Source of the DNA: Podaxis mareebaensis
Lineage: Eukaryota > Basidiomycota > Agaricomycetes > Agaricales > Agaricaceae
DNA length: 45,153 nt
Assembly: GCA_018524725.1 (NCBI GenBank)
Contig: JAEUWP010000612.1
Location: 1-45,153 of the forward strand
Reading direction: 5' to 3'
Part shown: in pieces, positions 11,945-22,365 of the stretch
Position numbering within the stretch: the stretch's first letter is position 1
How the letters are laid out: the number at the start of each line of letters is the position of its first letter
Program-made: the position numbers and the translations under genes
Notes under the pieces: generated by a model
Database searches by the model: none
What the model was told of the DNA's origin: nothing
The model's input: only the letters and a program-made list of their open reading frames with translations

Positions 11945-14038
11945 ATGAACGCAACGGTGCGCTATCTGCTCGTCATCCTTGGCCTCGTCGTAAGCATGTC
12001 CAAAAGTGCACTAGTCTACTCGTCCCTCAATTCATTTGACACGATAGATTTCTATACACTACATCCTCTCATTCACACACGAGTCCTATGGTCGAGCAAC
12101 CTCGCTCTCAAGCCTCAAGAACCATCTATATGGCTCCGTAGACGACGATTACTCGGCCTCAATCCCTGACACAGCTCCAGACCCGGATTCCAGCGATCTC
12201 GAGCATCTTATCGTGGACCGTCGAGCAAATGCGACTTTTGTCATTCTCTGTCGGAATTCAGATATCGATGGGACTGTACGGAGTATCCGCGAGATTGAGG
12301 ACAGGTTTAACAGGAGGTACCACTACCCTTATGTTCTCCTCAACGAGGTGCCCTTCACGGACGAGTTCAAAAAGTCAGTTATGTTTGTCATGGCGTTTCT
12401 TGTGATTGAGCTGACCGAGTTGGGTGGAACAGACGCATCCGGGTATTGACGAGCGCAAAGGTTGAGTTTGGATTGATCCCGCATGACCATTGGTACCAGC
12501 CGGACTGGATTGACGAGGAACGTGCTACAACAAGCAGGAACAAGATGGTTGAGGCCAACATCATCTACGGTGGTACGTTTTCCTGTTATCCCTTCACCTT
12601 CTCCTACTCACGCCATGTACAGGCAGTGTATCGTACGTCCAGTAAACACCTCGAATGCCTGCCAGCTCACACTTTACTCTTCCCACCCTCCAGCTATCGT
12701 AACATGTGTCGATTCAATTCCGGCGTGAGCGGCACCATCGCCAATGCACCCATCAATGATCATGACAGCTAAGGCATGCTTCTTTTAGTTCTTCTACCGG
12801 CACCCACTGCTACAAAAGTACCGGTGGTATTGGCGTATAGAGTACGTGTCGCTCTCGAATGCATCAACATATATCAACATCGTCCGCTAACGCCTACGGC
12901 TAGGCCTGATGTGCACTTCCACTGCGACATCAACCGAGACCCGTTTCTCTTCATGGAGGAGCATAATAAGACCTATTGTGCGTTTCCGTTCTTGATCATG
13001 GCAACCTGAATGACACCGTAAGCTAACGCTCGTTCGGCTTAGCTTTTACAATCACCATGTATGAATATGAAGCTACCATCCCGACGCTCTGGAGCCAGGT
13101 TCGTGGTACGTCACTATTCCATTCCTCATCTTTCCGCTCCTCTGACCTGGTGATGATTCATTTTTTGTCGCCATGTAGAATTCATGAAACTCCATCCAGA
13201 ATATATTGCCGAGGATAACGCGATGGGATTTATGAGCGAGAACGGGGGAGAAAAGTACAATTTGTGCCACTGTTAGTGTTATTTTTTGCTATCACCATCA
13301 CGCTGTTCATTTGCTGAAAGTTCGGTGTTAGTTTGGTCGAATTTCGAGATTGCGGATATGGACTTTTGGAGAGGGGAGGCGTACAGTGCTTTCTTCGAAT
13401 ATTTGGATTCGAAGGGCGGATTCTACTATGAGGTGCGCATGTTTTTGCCTGATGTTCTTAACTAACCTCTGAATTATTTCACCTCAACCTCCGTGTCCGT
13501 CTCAACCATCCATGGCAATTATCACTTCTACCGCTACCATCACCACGCAACGCAACTAATCCAACTCCGCCGCCATTGAATGCTCCACTTCCATCCGCTA
13601 AATAATCTTGCTCCACCGCTCCATTGCCCCGTTACTCTATGGTCATATTTCAGCGCTGGGGAGATGCCCCTGTACATTCCATTGGTGCTGCACTCTTCCT
13701 TCCGAGATCAAGCATCCACTTTTGGGACGAGATTGGATACGAGCATAATCCGTACACGCATTGTCCAAAGCTGGGCAATAATTGGCAGAAAGGAAAGTGT
13801 TCGTGCGATCCTACGAAGAGTTTCGGTGAGTCATTTTTTTCAATCAGTTGTGCTGTGTCTTTTCTGGTGGGGTCAGAGTGTTGGAGGGATTAAGGCAGCG
13901 ATGTACGAACACGCCTGGGCTTCTCTTTTAACTACTTTCTCTTTGCTACTTCCTCGCTGAACGGGGTGTACTGACTGTTTGTCTCTAGATTATGATGGGT
14001 ACTCATGTATGAGCAAATGGGATCGATTCATGGAGTGA
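11945..14038 (+). CDS. Alpha-1,2-mannosyltransferase, GT15 family (Kre2/Mnt1/Ktr type)
   Basis: Twelve exons join to an uninterrupted 385-residue protein: 11945-11989, 12048-12373, 12433-12572, 12623-12632, 12694-12724, 12789-12841, 12904-12977, 13043-13105, 13179-13271, 13332-13432, 13654-13825 and 13989-14038 (stop TGA). Exon phases agree at every junction. Residues about 6-25 form one hydrophobic signal-anchor, as in type II Golgi enzymes; a short stem follows. The catalytic domain starts at about residue 70 ([15 protein letters not shown]). It contains the GT15 landmarks [59 protein letters not shown] followed by EI (this region holds the glutamate proposed as nucleophile in yeast Kre2p/Mnt1p), and [12 protein letters not shown]. 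Known family members transfer mannose from GDP-mannose to O- or N-linked glycans in the Golgi lumen, with Mn2+. Length fits the family (about 390-440). Exon 4 is only 10 nt. No defect is seen. Confidence 0.96.
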
Positions 14039-14160
14039 TGGGATGGATAATCGTCTCCGGAGGTCAAAACGCCAAGGTTTCGGTGGTGTCACTCACGTCA
14101 TGGATGGTTTTGGTCTAGGCCCGGGGCTCATAATCCCTCACTGTTGTGTTGATTCTAGAG

Positions 14161-14502
14161 TTCTAGTTCGAGAATGTTTCATTTGGATCAGGTCACAGGT
14201 GGATGTTGCTGCGTAGGCGTACTCATGCTTGCTCTTGCTGCATAATAAGTAGATAGTGATGTATAGCTCGCACATCTAGGCGGTGTCTATTTAGAGTTGT
14301 TGATTTGTTTTAGTATGGTACTCCGTTGGATACGGTCTGGGTTATCTCCTGTTATCTCGAGGGTGTTTCTAGGAGTTGCCCAAGGTACTGTGCTGTACGT
14401 AACGTTATCCGAACCGCATCTCACATTAAGATCTCGGAATGGCACGTTTCCGTCACCCCACCATTGTAGTACATCCTCGGACACATTGCAAGGTTCCCAA
14501 GC
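14161..14502. repeat. Duplicated block, copy 1 (3' flank of the mannosyltransferase)
   Basis: Starting 120 bp after the mannosyltransferase stop, 14161-14270 (TTCTAGTTCG ... GATGTATAGC) matches 18466-18574. 14473-14502 (CTCGGACACATT ... TTCCCAAGC) matches 18581-18607. In copy 2 the roughly 200 bp between the two parts are missing. No coding function is seen. The stretch 14503-15377 has no gene I recognise. Confidence 0.7.
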
Positions 14503-15377
14503 GAAGACGGGTGAATTCTGTTTGTCAAATCCTCAACCATGGTAAACAAAGTATACATGTATATATCGCAATTGCATCTTTGGAAGGGAAATACTTACCT
14601 ACATTAAATTCGGCTAATAGTGAGCGGCTGTTTAGGGTCCAGTGAATGTTAGTTTCTATTTAACTTCGGGACTGCATCCCCTCCGAGGTGGCCTCTGCAC
14701 AAAAGTAGCGGTGTTTAGGCGTCCCCCACCATAGGATTCTGGGAAAGGCTTAGGCGAGGCTAAAAGACATGAAAAAGGATCGAACACTCAATCAGGTATA
14801 TTAAATAGGACCGGGGGCGCGCTGCGAGTGGAGGAGATAGGGTTTGAGGAGGTTCGCGTTCAGTTGGAGGTGATAGTAGGGAGACAATGCTGAAAGACAT
14901 GGGGTAGCCACGAGGAGCTGGCGAGCCCCGTGCGGGCGTTTGAAGGAAGGGAAAGTTCGGGGTTATTCTGTAAGCACCTACGTGCTGCTTCACGCCATCC
15001 TCGTAGAATCAGGGTTGCCGTGTTATTTCTGACACGCAGCGAAATGATCGCGCCTGTGGGATAATTCAAATGCAACTTCTACCTCTTCGATCTGTCTAAT
15101 TCCGCTTTTACCCTCGACCTAGGCGGAGGCGATGACTCGGCCTCGTCATACGGTATCAATCAACTAGTTGAGCCCCTCAGCGCTCGGACCTTTTTGGCCG
15201 CCGCAGGCCAGAAAAAGGGCCGCCGAAGCGCTAGGTATCTCACATAATGTTATCTCAAATCTGCCCTAAATTCCCTCAAGCCGGAACTTGACAGCTTCGA
15301 GTTTATTGACTTGAAAGAAGGGGCACCAAGAATCCAGGTCAGTGTACACGAGATTCACATATCGTCCTTTAGTAGTC

Positions 15378-16654
15378 TTAGAATCCCAATCTCTTCACCA
15401 CTGTCTGCACAGCCAATCTGTTGCCTGGCTCGGCCTTCCAACACTCCTGTAGAATAGGCCAGATGGCGTCCTGCCCCCGGATAGGCGGGTCAGGGTACTC
15501 AGGCCTCATTTCCTCATATACAACCATTTGGATAATATGAAACTCGTTTAGGTCCTTGTATGACTCTCGATCTGCCCAGATCTGTAGTACGTCATAGTAA
15601 ATGCAATGATCTCGGAGGGCAAAGAAAACCAACCTCATAAGAAGAGATGGCAAACGCATAGACATCGGCGGCTTTCGTGGGCTGAGGTTCTCCTTTCGTC
15701 AGAATCAGCTCCGGAGCCTGGTAGCGACGTGTAGTCGCAGACTTTGTTGCAGTGAAACCGCTCTGGGTGAGGACCTTGGACTGGCCAAAATCACAGAGAA
15801 GTGGGTTCTTGGAATCACCGATAAGGACGTTGGCCTGTTTTCTTGAGTACCTGGATATGCGTAATGTAAATCAAGTGTACGCACTGGCTTGAAATCCCCA
15901 TGGACCACATCCTTTTGATGAAGATACTCAAGGCCACGGGCTATGCCTTTTAGCTATTCAACAAAATCCCCGGTTTGAAAATAGGCATCAGACTAGATAA
16001 AGAACACATGGGGACTCACCATAGGCATTCTATCCGTTTCCGGATGGCGTTTGAGGTATTCTTTTATGGTGCCGTGACGACAGTAAGGGGAAATGAGGGC
16101 AGGACAATCAGAGCGCCCAAGCTCTCGGGAAAGACCAAGGAATTTGAGGACGTTGTGGTGGTTTAAGAACCGCCACGCGCGTGCTTCACGGTTCAAACGC
16201 TTTCCGATAACATCAGATGGTGAAGCGACGTTGTGGATTGTCGAAGCTACAACTGACCCGTCGGACACCTTCAATCTCAATACTCTGGTCACTGCTCGCA
16301 GCCAGTCGCAGGACTTTGATAACAACCTTCATACAGGATATCAACGTCCAAACGTTCACCCCTGACGGTTTACCTGGATAAGCAACACCTACCCTCGTCG
16401 GTGCATTGACACCATCTTCGAGCCACCCGATCCAAATGTCAGAGAATCCACCGAGGTGGGAAGGATGTATTTCGTTTTCTTTGTCGCGCCTCACGACTGC
16501 AGAGATGTCCTATGATGTCCCAGCACATATTTTGATTAGACGGAGCACGAGAACAGGGTCAATAAAATGATCGCACTATAGAGGGCTCCCCCTCTAAGTC
16601 TTCCAGGGGGGGGATGCGAGGACGATCGCCATTAGACGCGAGAGTGGAAGTCAT
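15378..16654 (-). CDS. Protein kinase, TKL-like, single domain, seven exons (paralogue 2)
   Basis: Seven exons (16654-16577, 16509-16393, 16326-16258, 16199-16020, 15953-15885, 15834-15634 and 15581-15378) give an uninterrupted 305-residue protein ending in TAA. Intron positions and phase (all phase 0) match paralogue 1; exons 4 and 5 have identical lengths (180 and 69 nt). Landmarks are GGFSDIWIG (glycine loop), VVIKVLRL (beta-3 lysine), NREARAW (alpha-C glutamate), HGDFKPANVLIG (catalytic loop, HGD), LLCDFGQSK (DFG) and YQAPELIL (APE). The C-terminus is NRLAVQTVVKRLGF. Intron 3 is only 58 nt, with a CTGAT branch-like site before an AAAG acceptor, as in paralogue 1 (59 nt). The protein is predicted to be a soluble, catalytically competent kinase of unknown substrate. 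Compared with paralogue 1 it is 14 residues shorter in exon 3, in the loop after VVIK. The shared promoter 9-mer and upstream flank indicate duplication with regulatory DNA. Confidence 0.9.
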
Positions 16655-16693
16655 GATTTGAGTTTGATGTTTTGGTAGTGGGGTGTATTTATG

Positions 16694-16720
16694 GCCGGAA
16701 GGGTCTCTATATTTATCGCT
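16694..16720 (-). promoter_or_regulatory. Core promoter elements of kinase paralogue 2 (putative)
   Basis: On the minus strand, CCTTCCGGC at 16702-16694 lies about 39 nt before the ATG, and GATAAATATAG lies just upstream at about 16717-16707. The 9-mer and its spacing are shared with paralogue 1. Function is inferred from this conservation only. Confidence 0.4.
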
Positions 16721-17129
16721 TAGTGACTCCCTTATACATACATGAAAACGAATTGTTGTCTTTGCGAGTAAGTGATGAGAAGTGCCCGCAGATTGAAGGC
16801 ATCGAAATGGCGTGCCGGGCACAAGCTTACTTGCCCTGCAGACTGACGCCCAGTGGTCACCAGGCCAAATGGGACACGAGGTCCTTTGACGCCTGGGTAA
16901 GAAGACGACGATAAGAAAAGCACATTCTCATCAGACCACACATGTTGTGGACTATGCGAGCTTCTAGCACCGAGCGTCTACATTTGAATAGAGCATGTGG
17001 AGATGTAACATACCATAATGACATGGTTAAATTCGTACGACTTCCACCCAGGGTCCTAAGATAAGTTCCTGCACATGAAGTAGTCCGTCATCATGCAGTA
17101 GACGTCTGATCAGTGAAGAATCTGGGTTT

Positions 17130-17240
17130 AGGCGGAGCCACATTCTGTTTCATGTCTCATAAGCGCTGCAGCTCGACCAAAGCGTGTTTGTGGAAGTTGC
17201 TTCGGATTCCCATGTATGTGAAGTGGTGCCAACGTCCGAG
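17130..17240 (-). repeat. Conserved far-upstream flank of kinase paralogue 2
   Basis: It matches 9340-9450 in order and spacing (GGGTTTAGGCGGA, CTCATAAGCGCT, GCGTGTTTGTGGAAGTTGC, ATGTATGTGAAGTGGTG). It lies about 500 bp upstream of the ATG, against about 600 bp for paralogue 1. No coding role is seen. The stretch 16720-17130 contains nothing I recognise. Confidence 0.6.
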
Positions 17241-17514
17241 GGAATCGTTTGCGTTGCAGTTCAGTAATTATCTCTAGTGTGACCTTCCTCAACAAAATAA
17301 AGCATCAAACCGCATACTGCGCTGGGGCTGCTGCTGCTTGACACGAAGATTATACCCATGATGGACTCCCTGATAACTTCTTTGCGATAAGGCTGAACAG
17401 AGACATGCAAGCCAGAGAGTCAACGTTAACGACGACCCGATGCGGTATCAAGTGGTATTAAACGGTAGGTCCCCAGGTGCAGCAACCCCTCGAGGATGAC
17501 CAAAAATAAACACA

Positions 17515-17643
17515 CCCTTGTCTGACACTAAAGCCCTCACAGGTTTAATCTAAGGTATCATTGGTCCGTAGTTCATGTATTACACATAGATACCACCCCA
17601 CCAAGGGGTGTAGATACCATGTTACAGCAACTTCAGACAAGGG
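17515..17643. repeat. Inverted-repeat element with an inner hairpin
   Basis: Perfect 11-nt arms CCCTTGTCTGA (17515-17525) and TCAGACAAGGG (17633-17643) enclose about 107 bp. Inside, TAGATACC occurs twice (17587 and 17611), flanking CACCCC...GGGGTG, which can pair. It is non-coding and may be a MITE or a structured transcript. Confidence 0.45.
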
Positions 17644-17651
17644 ATTTTTTA

Positions 17652-17820
17652 CACATAGCGGCATCTAGCGGTACCGCAGGATCAACATTTGGCGGGACCC
17701 AATGATGTGAACATAGCGGTATTTAGCGGTACCGCGGGAAGTGCCGCAGGATTGACCTCGGCGGGACCCAGTGGCACCTAGCGGTACTAGGTCCTTGCCC
17801 ATGGGTGTCAGCGGTACGCG
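17652..17820. repeat. GC-rich direct repeats with GCGGTACCGC palindromes
   Basis: Two units at 17652-17701 and 17709-17770 share CATAGCGG, TTAGCGGTACCGC and GGCGGGACCCA. Each contains the perfect 10-bp palindrome GCGGTACCGC (17668-17677 and 17726-17735). Partial further copies (TAGCGGTACTAGG, CAGCGGTACGCG) follow to about 17820. CpG density is very high, unlike the TE blocks. Function unknown. Confidence 0.6.
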
Positions 17821-20530
17821 AGTGCGGCAAATTCTGTAGGCCCGTAACACATGCGTTCACCCCCGCTCCGCCATTCCTTACGTTATTCTCTATATCCGAC
17901 ATTCTGATGCATGCCGCCTTCAGCTAAAAAGCTCACTTGGGGTCTCAGGAGAAGGAACATGGTTGTTCAGGACTTTCTTTGGCAGGGTTATTTGGCTCTT
18001 TATGTTTCTTCTTTTCCATTTATTTTTATAACTCCCGCCTCCGATAATGTGATTCTTTGCCTCTTATCATCCATCCTACTTGACGCCCGTTATATATAAA
18101 ATTTCGCATGTAATTTCCTTACTCCCCGAGCCGCCGAACACAACAGGGCCTAGTCTCTCTCTATTCCCTTCTGAGTGGTCTTGACCTCTATCCATCGTAT
18201 GTGTGATCACAACCCAGCACCTTTTCAGAGAAAACGGAAGGGATCCGCTTAAGTTGTGATAGCATCACCATTAGTTCCTAAGGAGGTGAGCTCCCGGCGT
18301 GCAGGAGAGGGCATCAATGTCTACCTGAGGACGATCCAGGCCTAGTGAAATACCGGAAGCAAGTGACAGCTTAGGGCATATATCGATGAGTGGTTCATGA
18401 GTTAGCCTTCATGGCTAGCATTTGCGGGCGTACCACGTCGGGTTTCTCAGTTCAATGGTTCGGGGTTCTAGTTCGGGAGTGTTTCCTTTGGATCAGGTCA
18501 CAGGTGGATGTTGCTACGTAGGTGTACTCATTTCTTTGTTCCTGTTGCATAATAAGTAGATAGTGATGTATAGCACACGTACTCGGACACATTCCAAGTT
18601 CCCAAGCTTTGATATACCCCCACTCTCCTTCCACCCTTATAATCTACTTAGCTCACTCTAAGTCTTCCCGAATATGTGCTGAGTGGGCATGTGCAGAACC
18701 CCAGATAGTTCCCGCATAGCCTACATCGGGAACCATAGAGATTAGCAAACCCTGCACGTACAGGCTCCAAGAAACTTGGAAAAGGTGCTCAGATTCCTCG
18801 ATCTCAGTCGCATCAGAGGAACCATTGGCGCCAGGGGTTGATGTATAATGTGGTAAGTCCGACACACAAAAATTGTTGTGCCATCACGTAAGCAAGTGGC
18901 GGAGGCGGATCATCGCCGCCTAGGAATCCGTTATCAAAGCGCAGGATGGCGGTAAATATTTACGACTGTTGGTATTGGTTTGTCTGGTTCATCGAAGCAG
19001 AGCTGGGTGGCTGCTAAATATGATTCCGCGACTTAACGGCGCCGTCACTTTCGATTTCGTTAACAGAAGTGGTTGACGCGCGACAAGGCATGTAAAGGCA
19101 GAGGTCGGGATTATTCGGATGCGGGAGCAGGGTTGGTTGCGTCATGTCCTGCTCAATACCTGTATTCATCACACGCGTTGGGGTGCTTTGCTTCTCCTTG
19201 TCATAGGACTGGCTACCGCATGTTCTTCTCCATCCGTTCCCATCGCAGAGGAGATGATAAGAGGTAAGTATGGGCGTGTTTCGTCTGTGACAACTCGCCC
19301 AGCCGTTTGGAACGCGTCAACACGAGTAACTCCTGTCTCATTGGCAAAAACGCCCTAACTTGAAAATGGCCGTGTTGCTCGTATCGCTCAACTGCAACTC
19401 GGTCAAATGACCACCTGAAAGATATCATTCGGCCCCACTTCTCCCACTTCTATAGTCCATACCTTTCCTTTCAGGCATGGACAATCAACTCGTGTCGATA
19501 GCATAGCACCTTCCTCGTGGCTTGGACACTGAAATAGCCGGACTCGAGCCCCCTCCTCAATACATAGTGGATGCGCCGGCGTCAGCTAATTCCATTACAA
19601 CCTGGCGCTCTTTTTGAAACTATTACCTTTCATATCATCGGGCTAAAGCGTGCCACCTTCGAACGCGTCTCGATCTTTTCTAATATTGCTTCTCTATCAA
19701 TCGCAAAGCGCCTTTGCTGTCATATACGAGGTCAAACAGGCAACAGATGCTTTTAAGGGAGGAATGAATTGATGATGCTTACGTATTGGCTCTTCCGCCC
19801 TGCTCGTAGAAGACGCTAACCAGGCGCTGAGACGTAAAAACGACTGGAATACCCAAGCCTTCGGATATATTGGTCTTGGTAATGTCCTGGTGGTATATTG
19901 ACTTATCAGTTGTCCATCTCCTCGCGGTGGTTTTAATGATCATATCATGCCTCGGCCATGCGTTTTATACGACTTGGCGACAAATCGAGAAACACAATAT
20001 CCCACTTGGCAGGCGAACCTTGGAGCCGGATGCTGCCAGCTGCGTATTCTTGGGTTTGATTATTTAGGTTCGGGGATATGAGTAAACCCCCATCCACGAT
20101 ATTACCATCTCTCTCTTGAGAAACGTTGCTTAGCCTTGTCACAGGTGCCTCCATAGCATGTAGTATTTATCGAGCTGCACGTCCGAGCTCTGGCAACGCT
20201 GCATTGCACCTTTGGTACCACATTTACTGTCATCAACATGTGACTTCCACGTTCTGATATTGTCGAGCACACTACTTCAGCATAAAAACGCCTATACGTT
20301 TAGTCCTGAATTAGCATTCCTATACAGGGTAGCATCCATCTTGGGAGGTTTGGACACCACGGCCTTCAGTGTGGCTTACATTTTAACTAAGACGGTGGTC
20401 CCAAGGTAGCAGTCAACATCTATCCGCTGTGGTTTTACTGAGGTGACATTTCTATATGCGTACTTGCAAACCAATCCGTGGAGCCAGCAGTTCTACCCAC
20501 CCCATCCCCTCTGCAGCTGGCCAGCCCCTG
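17821..20530. other. Region without a recognised gene
   Basis: Apart from the duplicated block at 18466-18607, I see no supported gene. Short open frames occur on both strands (for example 18653-18865 and 19945-20154 minus, 19119-19358 and 19870-20067 plus, the last hydrophobic). None shows a known motif or a convincing exon chain. Decayed genes are possible. CpG content is still ordinary here and falls sharply after about 20.45 kb. Confidence 0.4.
18466..18607. repeat. Duplicated block, copy 2 (internally deleted)
   Basis: It matches the 3' flank of the mannosyltransferase (14161-14270 plus 14473-14502) with about 200 bp missing between the two parts. No mannosyltransferase coding sequence precedes it, so only the flank, or a small element within it, was copied. 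Confidence 0.65.
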
Positions 20531-20539
20531 CTCCCCACA

Positions 20540-21440
20540 GGCAGAATCCCTCCCCTTGAAGACCTTGATAAGCAAGGATACCTAGTACAACATCTTATCT
20601 TCTTCCTGTTTGCTGCAGCTCTTTTGATATTCTAACCAGCTGATTGCTTAGGACCCTACTAATCTGGTTGGACTGAATGAAGATTCAAGATTTCCTGCTC
20701 ACACTGGAGGATTCTCTGACATTTATATTGGACACCTGGTAGTGGATCCTACGTGCAAAGCGAGCTCCCAGTATGTCATGCATACTGAGCTTTGATGCAC
20801 CCCAAGGTGGCTACTAAAGTTCTGAGAACAAACCACAGGCAGGAAAGGTAAAAACATTGTAACACACAAGTAAATTCAGTTTGAACTGCAATCTTCATTG
20901 ACCATATACTCCACCTGCTCAGTGTCTCAACCAAGAGGCAGCCATGTGGCATCAACTCCATCCAGAATGTCCAGCACTCATTGCCCCTTACTGCAACCAA
21001 GGAACCTTGAAGGACTTTCTCAAGCTACATCTGGACATGGGAACTTGGGTTTTCATGGTGCATTACTCCACTCTTCACCTCAGCATTTGCTAACTGCTTA
21101 CAGATTAAAGGGGTGGCCCATGGCCTCAAGTATCTTCATGAAGCTGGCATCATCCACAGAGATCTTAAACTTGTACACATATTATTGTGTGTGGGTCGAG
21201 CATATCAGGCCAATGGGTGACTGATTTATTCACCTGCAGTCAAATATCCTGACCAGTGATCAGGGTAACCCACTCCTCTGTGATTTTAGCTGCTTCAAAG
21301 TCCTTACCCTTTGCAGATTCACAACAAGACCTGCCAGACTGTGTTGTTACCAAACTACAGAGCTCCTGGATGGCTCCAAAAATCCAGATAAACTGACTAA
21401 TATATGTGCATTTGGGCTGTCTGCCCCACCTCAGGTTCCC
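20540..21440 (+). pseudogene. Broken third kinase paralogue
   Basis: Exon-like pieces in the order of the two intact kinases are visible: TGRIPPLEDLDKQGYL (about 20540-20583), then after an intron ending at 20651 an N-lobe piece with HTGGFSDIYIGHL, VATKVLRT (about 20807), CLNQEAAMW ... CPALIAPYC (20923 onward), IKGVAHGLKYLH ... HRDLK (21102 onward) and NPLLCDFSCFK (after an acceptor at 21239). Signs of decay are numerous. The segment between alpha-C and beta-5 (HPNVLKFLGLS in the paralogues) is deleted, DFG reads DFS, and APE has become TTE. The donor after exon 4 reads GG instead of GT, the frame does not join between exons 3 and 4, and the last exon is missing. Unlike the intact copies, the catalytic loop reads HRD. 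It lies on the opposite strand and in CpG-poor DNA at the edge of the transposon block. Confidence 0.75.
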
Positions 21441-22126
21441 AGGAACGGGGTCATATTAGACAGGGTACTTGATCCGACTACCCATTCTAAAATGACCTTC
21501 TAGGGATTCCCTCCAAGGGCTCGTAAAGGTCCAGTAAACCATTCAACTTGGAGAGAAAAAATAATATCTCTCTGTGGCTATATCAGACCATCAAGTCTGC
21601 CACTAGGTACCAGCGTTTTCTGCACCACACCTACATTCTGCCATCCTTACCTCTGCTCACTCCATTGCTTGCTGTTATCTACTGTTAATTGCTCCCACGC
21701 ACAACCACCAACTTGCCTCATACTGTCCTCCCTGTCTCCCATGCTGCCCCCCTCCCCCCAACAAGTTGTTCCTGTGCATACTACCAACCTGCTGCATGCG
21801 TGATCCCCTTCCCCATCTCTCACAGCCTCATCACCATCATGTCTGCCTTGCATTGTATGCCCGCCACCACTCCCCCCACACAGTCGACCATGTCTTTACT
21901 CATTGCCAGCCATAGCCCATTGGATAATTTTATTTATCTAATGTATGTAGATCACTAGTGATAGGTCACTCAACAACATACTTGAAATAGTGTTAAGATT
22001 GAAATAAGTCCCACCAGTCACCCCATGTAGTCTCCTGCTCACTGTCTGCTGTGTGCTGTGCTGCCCTGACCTTGTCTCACTCACTGCAGTTGCAAGGTCA
22101 TGGGTGCCCTGACTCATGCCAGCATT
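21441..22126. other. Spacer between the kinase relic and the KDZ element
   Basis: Pyrimidine-rich, CpG-poor DNA without a supported gene. The short open frames on both strands at 21647-21958 are low-complexity and have no recognised domain. Confidence 0.4.
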
Positions 22127-22136
22127 TAATCATCAT

Positions 22137-22156
22137 GGGCACTGTAGAATAATATT
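22137..22156 (+). repeat. Left inverted end of the KDZ element (putative)
   Basis: GGGCACTGTAGAATAATATT pairs with 31261-31280, with one mismatch. TAATCA lies just outside at 22127-22132. Confidence 0.5.
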
Positions 22157-22365
22157 GCCCACAGTATGATACCACCCATGAGAGAGCATTATTGAATTGG
22201 TCATGGGTGCTGTGGATAGTATTGCACTGATAAATAATTAAAGCTATCCATGAGTGCATGTCAGGAATTGAATAACCATGAAATCCAAACACTCCAAGAT
22301 CTTCATGATATCATGTTTTTTGATGCCAAACAAATGTATTCAAAATCCAAAACATATACACATTA

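Noticed and set aside
19945..20154. Short minus-strand ORF and the hydrophobic plus-strand ORF at 19870-20067 as genes
   Set aside because: No motif, no convincing exon chain and mutual overlap; left as unassigned.
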